DNA of 9,073 nt, taken from NCBI GenBank assembly GCA_937871705.1, contig CALMOO010000525.1, positions 2,143 through 11,215 of the forward strand, given 5' to 3'. A program made the translations under genes and the position numbers. Positions 1 to 5,672 of the stretch are shown here, in pieces (position 1 is the stretch's first letter; each line of letters opens with the position of its first letter). A model generated the notes under the pieces. That model saw nothing but the letters and a program-made list of their open reading frames with translations, searched no databases and was not told the origin of the DNA. Origin of the DNA: an uncultured Hymenobacter sp. (GTDB taxonomy: Bacteria; Bacteroidota; Bacteroidia; Cytophagales; Hymenobacteraceae).

Positions 1-601
1 GCAGCAGGCCAGCCAGCATACCGGGCTGCGCGCAGCGAAACATGCCCGGGGCTAGAGGCGCCGGAGGGGGTAGGGTCATGTGCGCCGCGATGGTACCCAT
101 CATGGTGGTTATCCAAGGGTTTTGGTGTGGCGACGCCCACACGCTGGTGGCTAGCCGACCGCCGGGTTTCAGCACCCGGTACATTTCCTGGGCTGCCAGT
201 TGCATGTCGGGAAAGAACATGAAGCCCATGCGGCAGCTGATGGCGTCGAAGTGCTGGTCGGGGAAGGGCAGTTCGCAGACGTCGCCGGCTACGGTTTCGT
301 AGTTGGCAATGCCTTGCTTTCCGGCATTTTCGCGGGCCACGGCTAGCATGCCTTCCGAAAGGTCGAAGCCGGTAACGTGGCCCTGCTTGGCCAGGCGAGC
401 GATGGTAAGGCCAGGCTCGCCAGTGCCGGTGGCTACGTCTAGTACCTCATCCGTTTCTTGGATGTGGAGCATATGGACAATCTCCTCCCCCATCGGGCGG
501 AGAAAGTTCATAGTCCAGACATCCCATTTCTTCCAACCGGGAGAAAACGTGTCCCAAGTCTGTTTCTGCTGTTCGCGAATTTGTACGAGCGCGGTTTCCA
601 T
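1..601 (-). CDS. Class I SAM-dependent methyltransferase (UbiE/Methyltransf_11-like), partial
   Basis: This is the N-terminal 200 residues of a methyltransferase; the C-terminus lies beyond the left edge. Reading the minus strand from the ATG at 601-599 gives METALVQIREQQ and then a typical Rossmann methyltransferase core. Motif I is VLDVATGTGEPG (residues 53-64), the SAM-binding glycine loop. GFD at 78-80 ends strand beta-2, with the acidic residue expected to bind the SAM ribose. GDVCELPFP at 106-114 carries the acidic residue that usually contacts adenine. YRVLKPGGRL at 141-150 is the post-core motif common in UbiE/COQ5-like enzymes. The substrate cannot be told from this part: small-molecule O-, C- or N-methylation are all possible. 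UbiE itself (menaquinone) seems unlikely, because the N-terminal segment (QTWDTFSPGWKKWD) resembles generic class I methyltransferases instead. The gene stands alone, separated by a terminator from the minus-strand genes upstream. No signal peptide is visible, so the protein is cytoplasmic. Confidence 0.9.
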   Translation of the reverse strand, partial: METALVQIREQQKQTWDTFSPGWKKWDVWTMNFLRPMGEEIVHMLHIQETDEVLDVATGTGEPGLTIARLAKQGHVTGFDLSEGMLAVARENAGKQGIANYETVAGDVCELPFPDQHFDAISCRMGFMFFPDMQLAAQEMYRVLKPGGRLATSVWASPHQNPWITTMMGTIAAHMTLPPPAPLAPGMFRCAQPGMLAGLL

Positions 602-898
602 GAAACAAAAGAGTAAGGAGTGAAACGAGGAGTTACCGGATAGCACTTTCAAGCCCTGATTAAGCTGCGTCGCGGCCCGACGTATGAACACAGAAGGATG
701 CTTTCTAAGCTTATTATCTGCAAGCTGCTTAGCGCGGCGGCGGAAGTAGGTTGTCTTATCTAGGCTGCTTCAGGGACAAAGGGATTTATCAGGAGTGGTA
801 GGGAATGAGCGTAGGCGTATGCACGGCACTCATGTACCTATAAATATATGATAAAACATATGTAAAACCCAACATCCAGTATCGGCGATTTCTAAAAG
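602..898. other. Intergenic region upstream of the methyltransferase, no gene seen
   Basis: Roughly 300 bases lie between the methyltransferase start and the terminator of the next operon. I see no convincing gene. One 22-codon plus-strand reading frame (ATG at 684) has no ribosome-binding context and ends in a run of Arg/Lys, so I do not call it. The stretch must hold the methyltransferase promoter on the minus strand. The closest match to a Bacteroidota -7 box is TACTCTTTTG just before the start, too imperfect to call. An inverted repeat CTAAGC (705-710) / GCTTAG (727-732) with a 16-base spacer is present. The part from about 833 to 880 is very AT-rich. Confidence 0.6.
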
Positions 899-937
899 CA
901 GAAAGCCCCGCCAGCAACCTGCTGGCGGGGCTTTCTG
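899..937 (-). terminator. Rho-independent terminator after the small-paralogue operon
   Basis: The two arms are a perfect 18-bp inverted repeat: CAGAAAGCCCCGCCAGCA at 899-916 and its complement at 920-937, with a 3-base loop. On the minus strand the GC-rich stem is followed by CTTTTAGA, a short U-rich tail, and it lies 23 bases past the stop codon at 961. It therefore ends the transcript of the 2047-961 gene pair and insulates the methyltransferase gene. Confidence 0.9.
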
Positions 938-960
938 GTAAATGATGAGACCGGGCAGTT

Positions 961-1533
961 CTACTTGGCAGCCGAGGCGTGCTGTTGCTCACGGGCCATT
1001 TGCTGCGAAAGAGCTTCGCGCAAATAAGCGGCTTCGGCAAAGTGCCGCTCACTGAGCAACTGGCGATACTGAGCTGGAATCGGCTTGCCCGCCGCATAAG
1101 CCTTATCAACAGCTACCAAGTGACCTTTATTAAACTTGGTAGCGTGCATAACGAAGCCAACCACCGTAGCGACCAGCACGGCACTGCCCAGCGGCGGCGA
1201 AATGGCCTCGCTAGCCACGTGCTGTTGGCCATAGCTGTCGGTGGTAGAGATAGGCAGCGCTAGGCATATGCCCACCATAAACGGAATAGCGTAGAGGCAG
1301 CCCGCATACCGCCGCTTGCGAAACAGCGAGAGCAGGGCGCCAGTCGAATCGGCCCCGCTAGTGGCAGTGGCCTTGTAGTGAGGCAGGTACCAGCCATTGA
1401 ACAGCAGCACGGCGCCAGAGTCGGCAGGCGCCGCTGCCGAAGGCTTGCCGGCAGGGGCCGCGGGAGCAGGCTGCGCGCGGAGCGATGCGCTTAGTAGCAA
1501 TAAGGTAGCCAGTAGGTAAATGTATCGTAGCAT
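961..1533 (-). CDS. Exported small membrane protein of unknown function (paralogue A, downstream)
   Basis: This is a 190-residue protein that I do not recognise. The ATG at 1533 is preferred over the in-frame TTG two codons upstream. The N-terminus MLRYIYLLATLLLL is a Sec signal peptide ending in SLRAQ (cleavage near residue 20). An Ala/Pro-rich linker follows (about 22-39). A basic FRKRRY patch (71-76) precedes a hydrophobic segment at about 77-95. Next come a polar Ser/Thr/Gln loop, a second hydrophobic segment (about 116-130), and a tail with KAYAAGKPIP (144-153) and a charged helix to the C-terminus. The order RR patch, hydrophobic segment, polar loop, hydrophobic segment, AAG-x-P-[IL]-P matches the upstream neighbour, so the two are paralogues. 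The stop of the upstream gene lies 16 bases before this start, which implies one transcript ending at the 899-937 hairpin. Likely location is the periplasm or inner membrane. Confidence 0.8.
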   Translation of the reverse strand: MLRYIYLLATLLLLSASLRAQPAPAAPAGKPSAAAPADSGAVLLFNGWYLPHYKATATSGADSTGALLSLFRKRRYAGCLYAIPFMVGICLALPISTTDSYGQQHVASEAISPPLGSAVLVATVVGFVMHATKFNKGHLVAVDKAYAAGKPIPAQYRQLLSERHFAEAAYLREALSQQMAREQQHASAAK

Positions 1534-1549
1534 ACTCAACTAGTGCTGC

Positions 1550-2047
1550 TTAACGAGCAGGCGTAGCTTTTACGGTTTTGTATTCGATGATTGGCTGGGT
1601 AAAGAAGCGGCGCTTGAGCTTGCGCCGTAGCGAGTGGGGTAGGGGCTGGCCCGCCCCGTAGGCGGTCAGCACTTTTTCGAGGTTGCCGTTGCTAAAGTGT
1701 AGCTCCTTGCCGACACCGTATGCCATGATGGGGGTAGCAATCAGAAAAGCAGCTCCGACGTTGCCGCTAGTAGTTTCCTGCACCTGATAGCCGCCGTAGT
1801 TGGAACTGGTGCTGCTACCTATGCTCATGCGCAAGGCCGACAGCATGCCGCTGAGTACCCAGCTCGCCCCGCCCAACTGGCGGCGGCTGTAAAGCGTGAT
1901 AATAGCCTGCGCAGTATCGTTGCTGAGGTACTGGTTGCGCAGCCGTTGTTTCAGTTGCTGCGACGGCAGGTTGTAAATGGGGTCTTGCGCCATGGCGGTG
2001 GCAGCACTCAAGCTAAATGCGCCTACTAACAGTAATTTTTTAATCAT
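1550..2047 (-). CDS. Exported small membrane protein of unknown function (paralogue B, upstream)
   Basis: This is a 165-residue protein that I do not recognise. An open frame extends to 2101, but the ATG at 2047 gives a classic signal peptide, MIKKLLLVGAFSLSAATAMA followed by Q21, so I use that start. The mature part begins DPIYNLPSQQLKQRL. It then has LYSRRQLGG (52-60), a hydrophobic stretch (about 61-77), a Ser/Asn/Tyr/Gln loop (about 78-95), a second hydrophobic stretch VGAAFLIATPIMAYG (97-111), and a strongly basic tail with TAYGAGQPLP (128-137) and RRKLKRRFF (141-149). It lines up over about 100 residues with the downstream protein (RR patch, paired hydrophobic segments, G[SA]A-x-L-[VI]-A-T, [AG]AG[KQ]P[IL]P, R[HF]F). 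It is first in a two-gene operon. The basic tail would suit contact with membrane phospholipid or an acidic partner, but that is only inference. Confidence 0.8.
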   Translation of the reverse strand: MIKKLLLVGAFSLSAATAMAQDPIYNLPSQQLKQRLRNQYLSNDTAQAIITLYSRRQLGGASWVLSGMLSALRMSIGSSTSSNYGGYQVQETTSGNVGAAFLIATPIMAYGVGKELHFSNGNLEKVLTAYGAGQPLPHSLRRKLKRRFFTQPIIEYKTVKATPAR

Positions 2048-2074
2048 GAAAATGAAATGAATAATAAAGCGGCG

Positions 2075-2082
2075 CGAATATA
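2075..2082 (-). promoter_or_regulatory. Candidate -7 promoter box for the small-paralogue operon
   Basis: On the minus strand the box reads TATATTCG, one base off the Bacteroidota -7 consensus TAnnTTTG, and it ends 27 bases before the ATG at 2047. No clear -33 TTG is seen at the usual distance. A small inverted repeat GTGCT (2085-2089) / AGCAC (2097-2101) lies directly upstream, where a repressor could sit; its 5-bp arms could be chance. Confidence 0.4.
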
Positions 2083-2155
2083 AGGTGCTCAATGAAAGCA
2101 CTCATGCTGGGTGAATATGCGGGTTTTATGCCCAAACCAAGAATAGATAGTCCGT

Positions 2156-2175
2156 AAACGTTGCCGGCAACGTTT
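2156..2175. promoter_or_regulatory. 20-bp perfect palindrome, probable transcription-factor operator
   Basis: The sequence AAACGTTGCCGGCAACGTTT equals its own reverse complement over all 20 bases, with no spacer. It can be read as two AACGTT hexamers, each itself palindromic, around a GCCGGC core. With no loop it suits a dimeric DNA-binding protein better than an RNA hairpin. AACGTT-type half-sites with a central CG are typical of LacI-family operators, but no regulator gene is present here. It lies 109 bases upstream of paralogue B and about 120 bases before the structured segment ahead of the HupE-like gene, so it could control either direction. Confidence 0.6.
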
Positions 2176-2297
2176 GCATAAATAAAGCACCAATAATCAG
2201 CGGAATTAGCCTGTTGGCGAGCGTAATATTGAAGCCCATTCCCACCCTTTTTTTGCTTTTCTTACAGCACTATAGAGATAGTTAACGCGTCGGTTTG

Positions 2298-2386
2298 GAC
2301 GCAGATACGTCACGGTGGTGAGCCTATCCCATCCTCGGGGTTGCCTCACTTTAAAAGGGCTGGCTGCTTTGCAGCTGGTCCTTTTT
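2298..2386 (+). ncRNA. Candidate structured leader or small RNA ending in a terminator-like hairpin
   Basis: Reading the plus strand as RNA, three stem regions follow each other closely. First is GACG/CGTC (2298-2301 with 2308-2311). Second is GTGAG/CTCAC (2318-2322 with 2345-2349), enclosing a 5-bp inner stem (2326-2330 with 2337-2341). Third is a 15-bp stem at 2353-2367 and 2371-2385 with a UUU loop and trailing U residues. No plus-strand gene lies upstream that would need a terminator, so this looks like an attenuated 5' leader of the HupE-like gene or a short independent RNA. I do not match it to a known riboswitch class. The 5' end is unknown; a near-consensus box TCGGTTTG lies at 2290-2297. 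Confidence 0.4.
2353..2386 (+). terminator. Terminator-like hairpin (possible attenuator) upstream of the HupE-like gene
   Basis: Left arm AAAAGGGCTGGCTGC pairs with right arm GCAGCTGGTCCTTTT across a TTT loop, giving 15 continuous pairs, and one more T follows. Three of the pairs are G-U wobbles (2359-2379, 2361-2377, 2362-2376). These would become A-C mismatches on the other strand, so the plus strand is the one that folds. The hairpin ends 46 bases before the HupE-like start. Confidence 0.6.
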
Positions 2387-2417
2387 CGTGGCTACCAGCC
2401 AATTCAGCGCTGCCTGC

Positions 2418-2425
2418 GACCTTTG
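2418..2425 (+). promoter_or_regulatory. Weak candidate -7 box immediately before the HupE-like start
   Basis: GACCTTTG differs at one position from TAnnTTTG and is followed by CGGCCG and then the ATG at 2432. If used, it would give a nearly leaderless transcript that bypasses the upstream hairpin. No -33 TTG is seen, so the call is tentative. Confidence 0.3.
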
Positions 2426-2431
2426 CGGCCG

Positions 2432-3037
2432 ATGTCTGTATTCACGACCTACTTGCAGCTCGGCTTCTGGCACATCTGGAGCTGGCAGGCCACCGACCAC
2501 CTCACGTTTTTGCTGGCGCTGTGCGCGCCCTACGCCTTGGCCGATTGGCGGCGCGTGGTGGCGCTGGTCACGAGCTTCACGGTGGGCCACTCGCTCACGT
2601 TGGCCTTGGCTACGCTGGGGGGGGTAGGGGTGAATGTGCCCGTGGTGGAGGCGCTCATTCCGGTGACGATTATGCTCACTGCCCTGCTCAATATGGGCCG
2701 GGTTGGGGGGGCTGATAGCCGCCTGCCGCGGCGGCCTACGTCGGTGCTGTGGGCGCTGCCCAATGCATTAGCCTTGGCTTTTGGACTGATTCACGGGTTG
2801 GGCTTTTCCAACTACCTACGCTCGCTGCTCGGCGAAAACAGCCGGCCCGTTACGGAGCTGCTGTCCTTTAATTTGGGGGTAGAGCTAGGGCAACTGTTGG
2901 TGGTCGGCATTATTCTGCTGCTGGGCTTTGTGGTGCTGCGCGGCTTTGGGGCGGCCCGCCGCGACTGGGTGCTGACCACGAGCGGCGCCGCGCTGGGCGT
3001 GTCGCTGCTACTGCTGGTGCAGCTGCTGGCAAAGTAG
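2432..3037 (+). CDS. HupE/UreJ-family integral membrane protein
   Basis: This 201-residue polytopic protein matches the HupE/UreJ_2 family. The family's conserved blocks appear in order: LGFWHIWSW..TDHLTFLLAL (residues 10-30), TSFTVGHSLTL (48-58), EALIPVTIM (73-81), FGLIHGLGFSNYL (117-129) and FNLGVELGQLLVVG (146-159). H14, D22/H23, H53 and H121 sit within or beside predicted membrane helices and could bind a metal ion. About six or seven hydrophobic segments are visible. HupE proteins near hydrogenases and UreJ proteins near ureases are linked to nickel, but no such genes are here, so the substrate is open. The frame stays open back to a GTG at 2315. I chose the ATG at 2432 because family members begin right before the LGFWHI block, and the extra 39 codons would run through the terminator-like hairpin. 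It is followed 135 bases later by a secreted metallopeptidase on the same strand. Confidence 0.88.
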   Translation: MSVFTTYLQLGFWHIWSWQATDHLTFLLALCAPYALADWRRVVALVTSFTVGHSLTLALATLGGVGVNVPVVEALIPVTIMLTALLNMGRVGGADSRLPRRPTSVLWALPNALALAFGLIHGLGFSNYLRSLLGENSRPVTELLSFNLGVELGQLLVVGIILLLGFVVLRGFGAARRDWVLTTSGAALGVSLLLLVQLLAK

Positions 3038-3119
3038 GGGGTAGGGAGCAGGCAGGTAGTATTTATTCAAGAAAATTGCCGCCGTATTTTCCGGCTAGGT
3101 TCCTATCGTAGCAACCAAG

Positions 3120-3152
3120 TTGTAAATTCGCCGACCTTAGCCGTTCGTTTTG
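3120..3152 (+). promoter_or_regulatory. Candidate promoter for the M1 metallopeptidase gene
   Basis: TTG at 3120-3122 and TCGTTTTG at 3145-3152 resemble the Bacteroidota -33 (TTG) and -7 (TAnnTTTG) elements, with a 22-base gap. An alternative -7 box, TAAATTCG (3123-3130), overlaps the start of this interval. The leader just before the ATG (ACTTCTCCCTCCTTT) is pyrimidine-rich and has no Shine-Dalgarno site, as is usual in this phylum. Confidence 0.35.
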
Positions 3153-3172
3153 TAATTACTTCTCCCTCCTTT

Positions 3173-5596
3173 ATGCGTTCTCTACTCCTGGCTGGCTGCC
3201 TGGCACTGGGGCTGGCGCCCACCGCGTTGCGGGCCCAAACCACCAACTCCGGCACCGATAAATTTGCGCAGCTCGAAACCATGCTGCCTACCCCCAACTC
3301 GTACCGCACCGCCAGCGGCGCGCCCGGCCCGCAGTACTGGCAGCAGCGCGCCGACTACAACATCAAGGTCAGCCTCGATGACCAGAAGCAAGCCATCACG
3401 GGCTCGGAGACAATTACTTATACCAACCTGTCGCCCGATGTGCTCACCTACCTGTGGGTGCAGCTCGACCAGAATATTCTGGCCAAAAATTCCATCACAG
3501 CGGCTACCCAAGTCGGGCAGATTACGGCCGGGCGCCTGGGTTTTCAGGACGTCGATAACCAGCTATCAGTAGCTGAATTTGATGGCGGCTACAAGATTGC
3601 GGCCGTGACTGATGCCAGTGGTAAGGAGCTGAAGCACACCATCAACCACACCATGATGCGGGTAGATTTGCCTACCCCCCTGCGGCCGCACCAAGCCGTG
3701 TCGTTTGGCGTGAAGTGGAGCTACAACATCAATGACCAGCTCAAAATAAGCGAGCGCAGTGGCTACGAGTATTTCCCGGAGGACAAGAACTACCTCTACG
3801 AAATCGCGCAGTTCTACCCCCGCATGGCAGTGTATTCTGACGCGACGGGCTGGCAGAACAAGCAGTTTCTGGGTAACGGCGAGTTTACGCTGCCTTTCGG
3901 CGACTACCGCGTAAGCATCACCGCGCCGGCCGACCACGTGGTGGGCGCCACGGGCTCGCTGCAAAATGCTGCGCAGGTGCTGTCGGCTACCCAAATTAAG
4001 CGCCTGGCCCAAGCCAAAGGCGCTAAGAAGCCGGTGCTCATCGTGAGCCAGGAGGAAGCTACCAAGAATGAAGGCAGCCACGCCAACGGCACCAAAACCT
4101 GGACGTTTGCGGCCAAGAACGTGCGGGACTTTGCCTGGTGCTCGTCGCGCAAGTTCATCTGGGATGCCATGCAAATTACCCAGAGCGGCAAGCCGGTGCT
4201 GTGCATGAGCTACTACCCCAAGGAAGGTAACCCGCTGTGGGGCAAGTACTCGACGGAGGTGGTAGCCCACACCATCAAGACGTATTCGAAGTTCACCATT
4301 CCCTACGCCTACCCCGTCGCCATCTCGGTGCACGGGCCAGTGGGCGGCATGGAGTACCCGATGATTTGCTTCAACGGCGGCCGCCCCGAGAAGGACGGCA
4401 CCTACTCAGCAGACCGGAAATACGGGATGATTTCGGTGATTATCCACGAAGTGGGCCACAACTTCTTCCCGATGATTGTGAACTCCGACGAGCGCCAGTG
4501 GACCTGGATGGATGAGGGCCTGAACACCTTCTGCCAGTACCTGACCGAGCAGGAATGGGAGCGCAACTACCCCAGCCGCCGCGGCGAGCCGCGCAACATG
4601 GTGGACTACATGCGCACCGACAAGAGCCTGCAAACGCCGATTATGACTAACTCGGAGTCGGTATTGCAGTTCGGCAACAACGCCTACGGCAAGCCGGCTA
4701 CGGCGCTTAACATCTTGCGCGAGACGGTAATGGGCCGCGAGCTGTTTGACTACGCGTTCAAAACTTACGCTACTCGCTGGGCCTACAAACACCCCGAGCC
4801 CGCCGACTTCTTCCGCACCATGGAAGACGCTTCGGCGGTAGACCTCGACTGGTTCTGGCGCGGCTGGTTCTACACCACCGACCGCTGCGACATCAGCCTC
4901 GACGCGGTGAAATCGTACAAGCCCAACACCAAGAACCCCGGCCTCGAAAGCACGCGCCTCCAGAACGAGCGCCAGGCCCAGGTGCCTAGCATCTCGGCTC
5001 AGCGAAACGCTACTGACCTCAAAACCACCGCAGTAGACGAGAAGCCCGACCTCAAGGACTTCTACAACAACTATGACCCGCTGGCCGTGACCGAGGCCGA
5101 CAAACAGCGCTACTTCCAGTACCTGAGTACCCTCACGCCCCAGCAGCAGCAGCGCCTAAACGGCAACCTCAACTTCTACGAGCTGGCCCTGCACAACGTG
5201 GGCGGCCTCGTAATGCCCGTCATTATTCAGATGACCTACGACGATGGCTCGCAGGAGCTAACGACTATTCCGGCCGAAATCTGGCGCAAAAACAACGAGC
5301 AGGTCAGCAAAATCATCATCACGCCCAAAAATGTGGTATCGTTCGTAATCGACCCTTACCAGCAAACGGCAGATACGGACCTGAGTAACAACGCCTTCCC
5401 ACGCCAGGCGGCCCCTACCCGCTTCGAGTTGTTTCAGCAGGGCCTCGCCGGCAACAACGCCAACCAGCCCAAGAACCCCATGCAGCAGGCCGGCACGGCC
5501 ACTGCCCCGGCTACGCCTGGCACTACCAGCCAGCCCGCGCCCGCCTCGCCCATGCAGCAGCGCGAGAAAAAGCCGAACCCAACGGGTGGCAAGTAA
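3173..5596 (+). CDS. Secreted M1-family zinc metallopeptidase (aminopeptidase N/LTA4H-like)
   Basis: An 807-residue exported zinc peptidase, expected to remove N-terminal residues from peptides in the periplasm or outside the cell. MRSLLLAGCLALGLAPTALRA (1-21) is a Sec signal peptide. The N-terminal beta domain covers roughly residues 50-240. The substrate-binding motif is GGMEYP at 391-396, where the usual GxMEN asparagine is replaced by tyrosine. The zinc site is HEVGH (425-429) followed by exactly 18 residues and E448 (within WTWMDEGLNTF), which matches HExxH-x18-E of clan MA family M1. Y505 (NNAYGKPA) is a candidate for the transition-state tyrosine. A C-terminal beta region (about 680-750) has QMTYDDGSQ and IDPYQQTADTDLSNNAFP, seen in many Bacteroidota members. 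The last 60 or so residues form a Pro/Gln/Ala-rich low-complexity tail that ends in GGK. There is no T9SS sorting domain. It may be co-transcribed with the HupE-like gene upstream, but it has its own candidate promoter. Confidence 0.95.
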   Translation: MRSLLLAGCLALGLAPTALRAQTTNSGTDKFAQLETMLPTPNSYRTASGAPGPQYWQQRADYNIKVSLDDQKQAITGSETITYTNLSPDVLTYLWVQLDQNILAKNSITAATQVGQITAGRLGFQDVDNQLSVAEFDGGYKIAAVTDASGKELKHTINHTMMRVDLPTPLRPHQAVSFGVKWSYNINDQLKISERSGYEYFPEDKNYLYEIAQFYPRMAVYSDATGWQNKQFLGNGEFTLPFGDYRVSITAPADHVVGATGSLQNAAQVLSATQIKRLAQAKGAKKPVLIVSQEEATKNEGSHANGTKTWTFAAKNVRDFAWCSSRKFIWDAMQITQSGKPVLCMSYYPKEGNPLWGKYSTEVVAHTIKTYSKFTIPYAYPVAISVHGPVGGMEYPMICFNGGRPEKDGTYSADRKYGMISVIIHEVGHNFFPMIVNSDERQWTWMDEGLNTFCQYLTEQEWERNYPSRRGEPRNMVDYMRTDKSLQTPIMTNSESVLQFGNNAYGKPATALNILRETVMGRELFDYAFKTYATRWAYKHPEPADFFRTMEDASAVDLDWFWRGWFYTTDRCDISLDAVKSYKPNTKNPGLESTRLQNERQAQVPSISAQRNATDLKTTAVDEKPDLKDFYNNYDPLAVTEADKQRYFQYLSTLTPQQQQRLNGNLNFYELALHNVGGLVMPVIIQMTYDDGSQELTTIPAEIWRKNNEQVSKIIITPKNVVSFVIDPYQQTADTDLSNNAFPRQAAPTRFELFQQGLAGNNANQPKNPMQQAGTATAPATPGTTSQPAPASPMQQREKKPNPTGGK

Positions 5597-5618
5597 GAAA
5601 CTAGTTTCCTACCCCAAC

Positions 5619-5655
5619 AAAAAGCGCCAGCCGAGTATCGGCTGGCGCTTTTTTT
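5619..5655. terminator. Bidirectional rho-independent terminator between convergent genes
   Basis: AAAAAGCGCCAGCCG (5619-5633) and CGGCTGGCGCTTTTT (5639-5653) form a perfect 15-bp inverted repeat around AGTAT, with two further T residues. The stem is GC-rich inside and A/T at the base on both sides, so it gives a U-tract in either direction. It sits between the stop of the M1 peptidase gene (5596) and the stop of the T9SS cargo gene (5673). Confidence 0.93.
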
Positions 5656-5672
5656 ATGATTGAGCCCCGAGG

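Noticed and set aside
684..752. 22-codon plus-strand open frame in the first intergenic region
   Set aside because: Very short, no ribosome-binding or promoter context, and no recognisable product.
789..1109. 106-residue minus-strand open frame running through the terminator
   Set aside because: It overlaps paralogue A in another frame and crosses the 899-937 terminator; no domain or start context.
1534..1539. TTG start two codons upstream of paralogue A
   Set aside because: The ATG at 1533 gives the same signal peptide and is the more likely start.
2048..2101. Longer start for paralogue B at 2101
   Set aside because: It would place 18 residues before a complete signal peptide and overlap the candidate -7 box.
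2315..2431. Extended N-terminus of the HupE-like gene from a GTG at 2315
   Set aside because: The extra 39 residues do not look like family sequence or a membrane segment, and they overlap the terminator-like hairpin.
3185..3199. Lipobox-like LLAGC at residues 5-9 of the M1 peptidase, suggesting a lipoprotein
   Set aside because: The cysteine is only nine residues from the start, too close for a normal lipoprotein signal, and a standard signal peptide with cleavage near LRAQ follows.
3566..4333. 255-residue minus-strand open frame opposite the M1 peptidase gene
   Set aside because: It is an antisense shadow: the composition is His/Arg/Val-rich and the opposite strand carries conserved M1 motifs.
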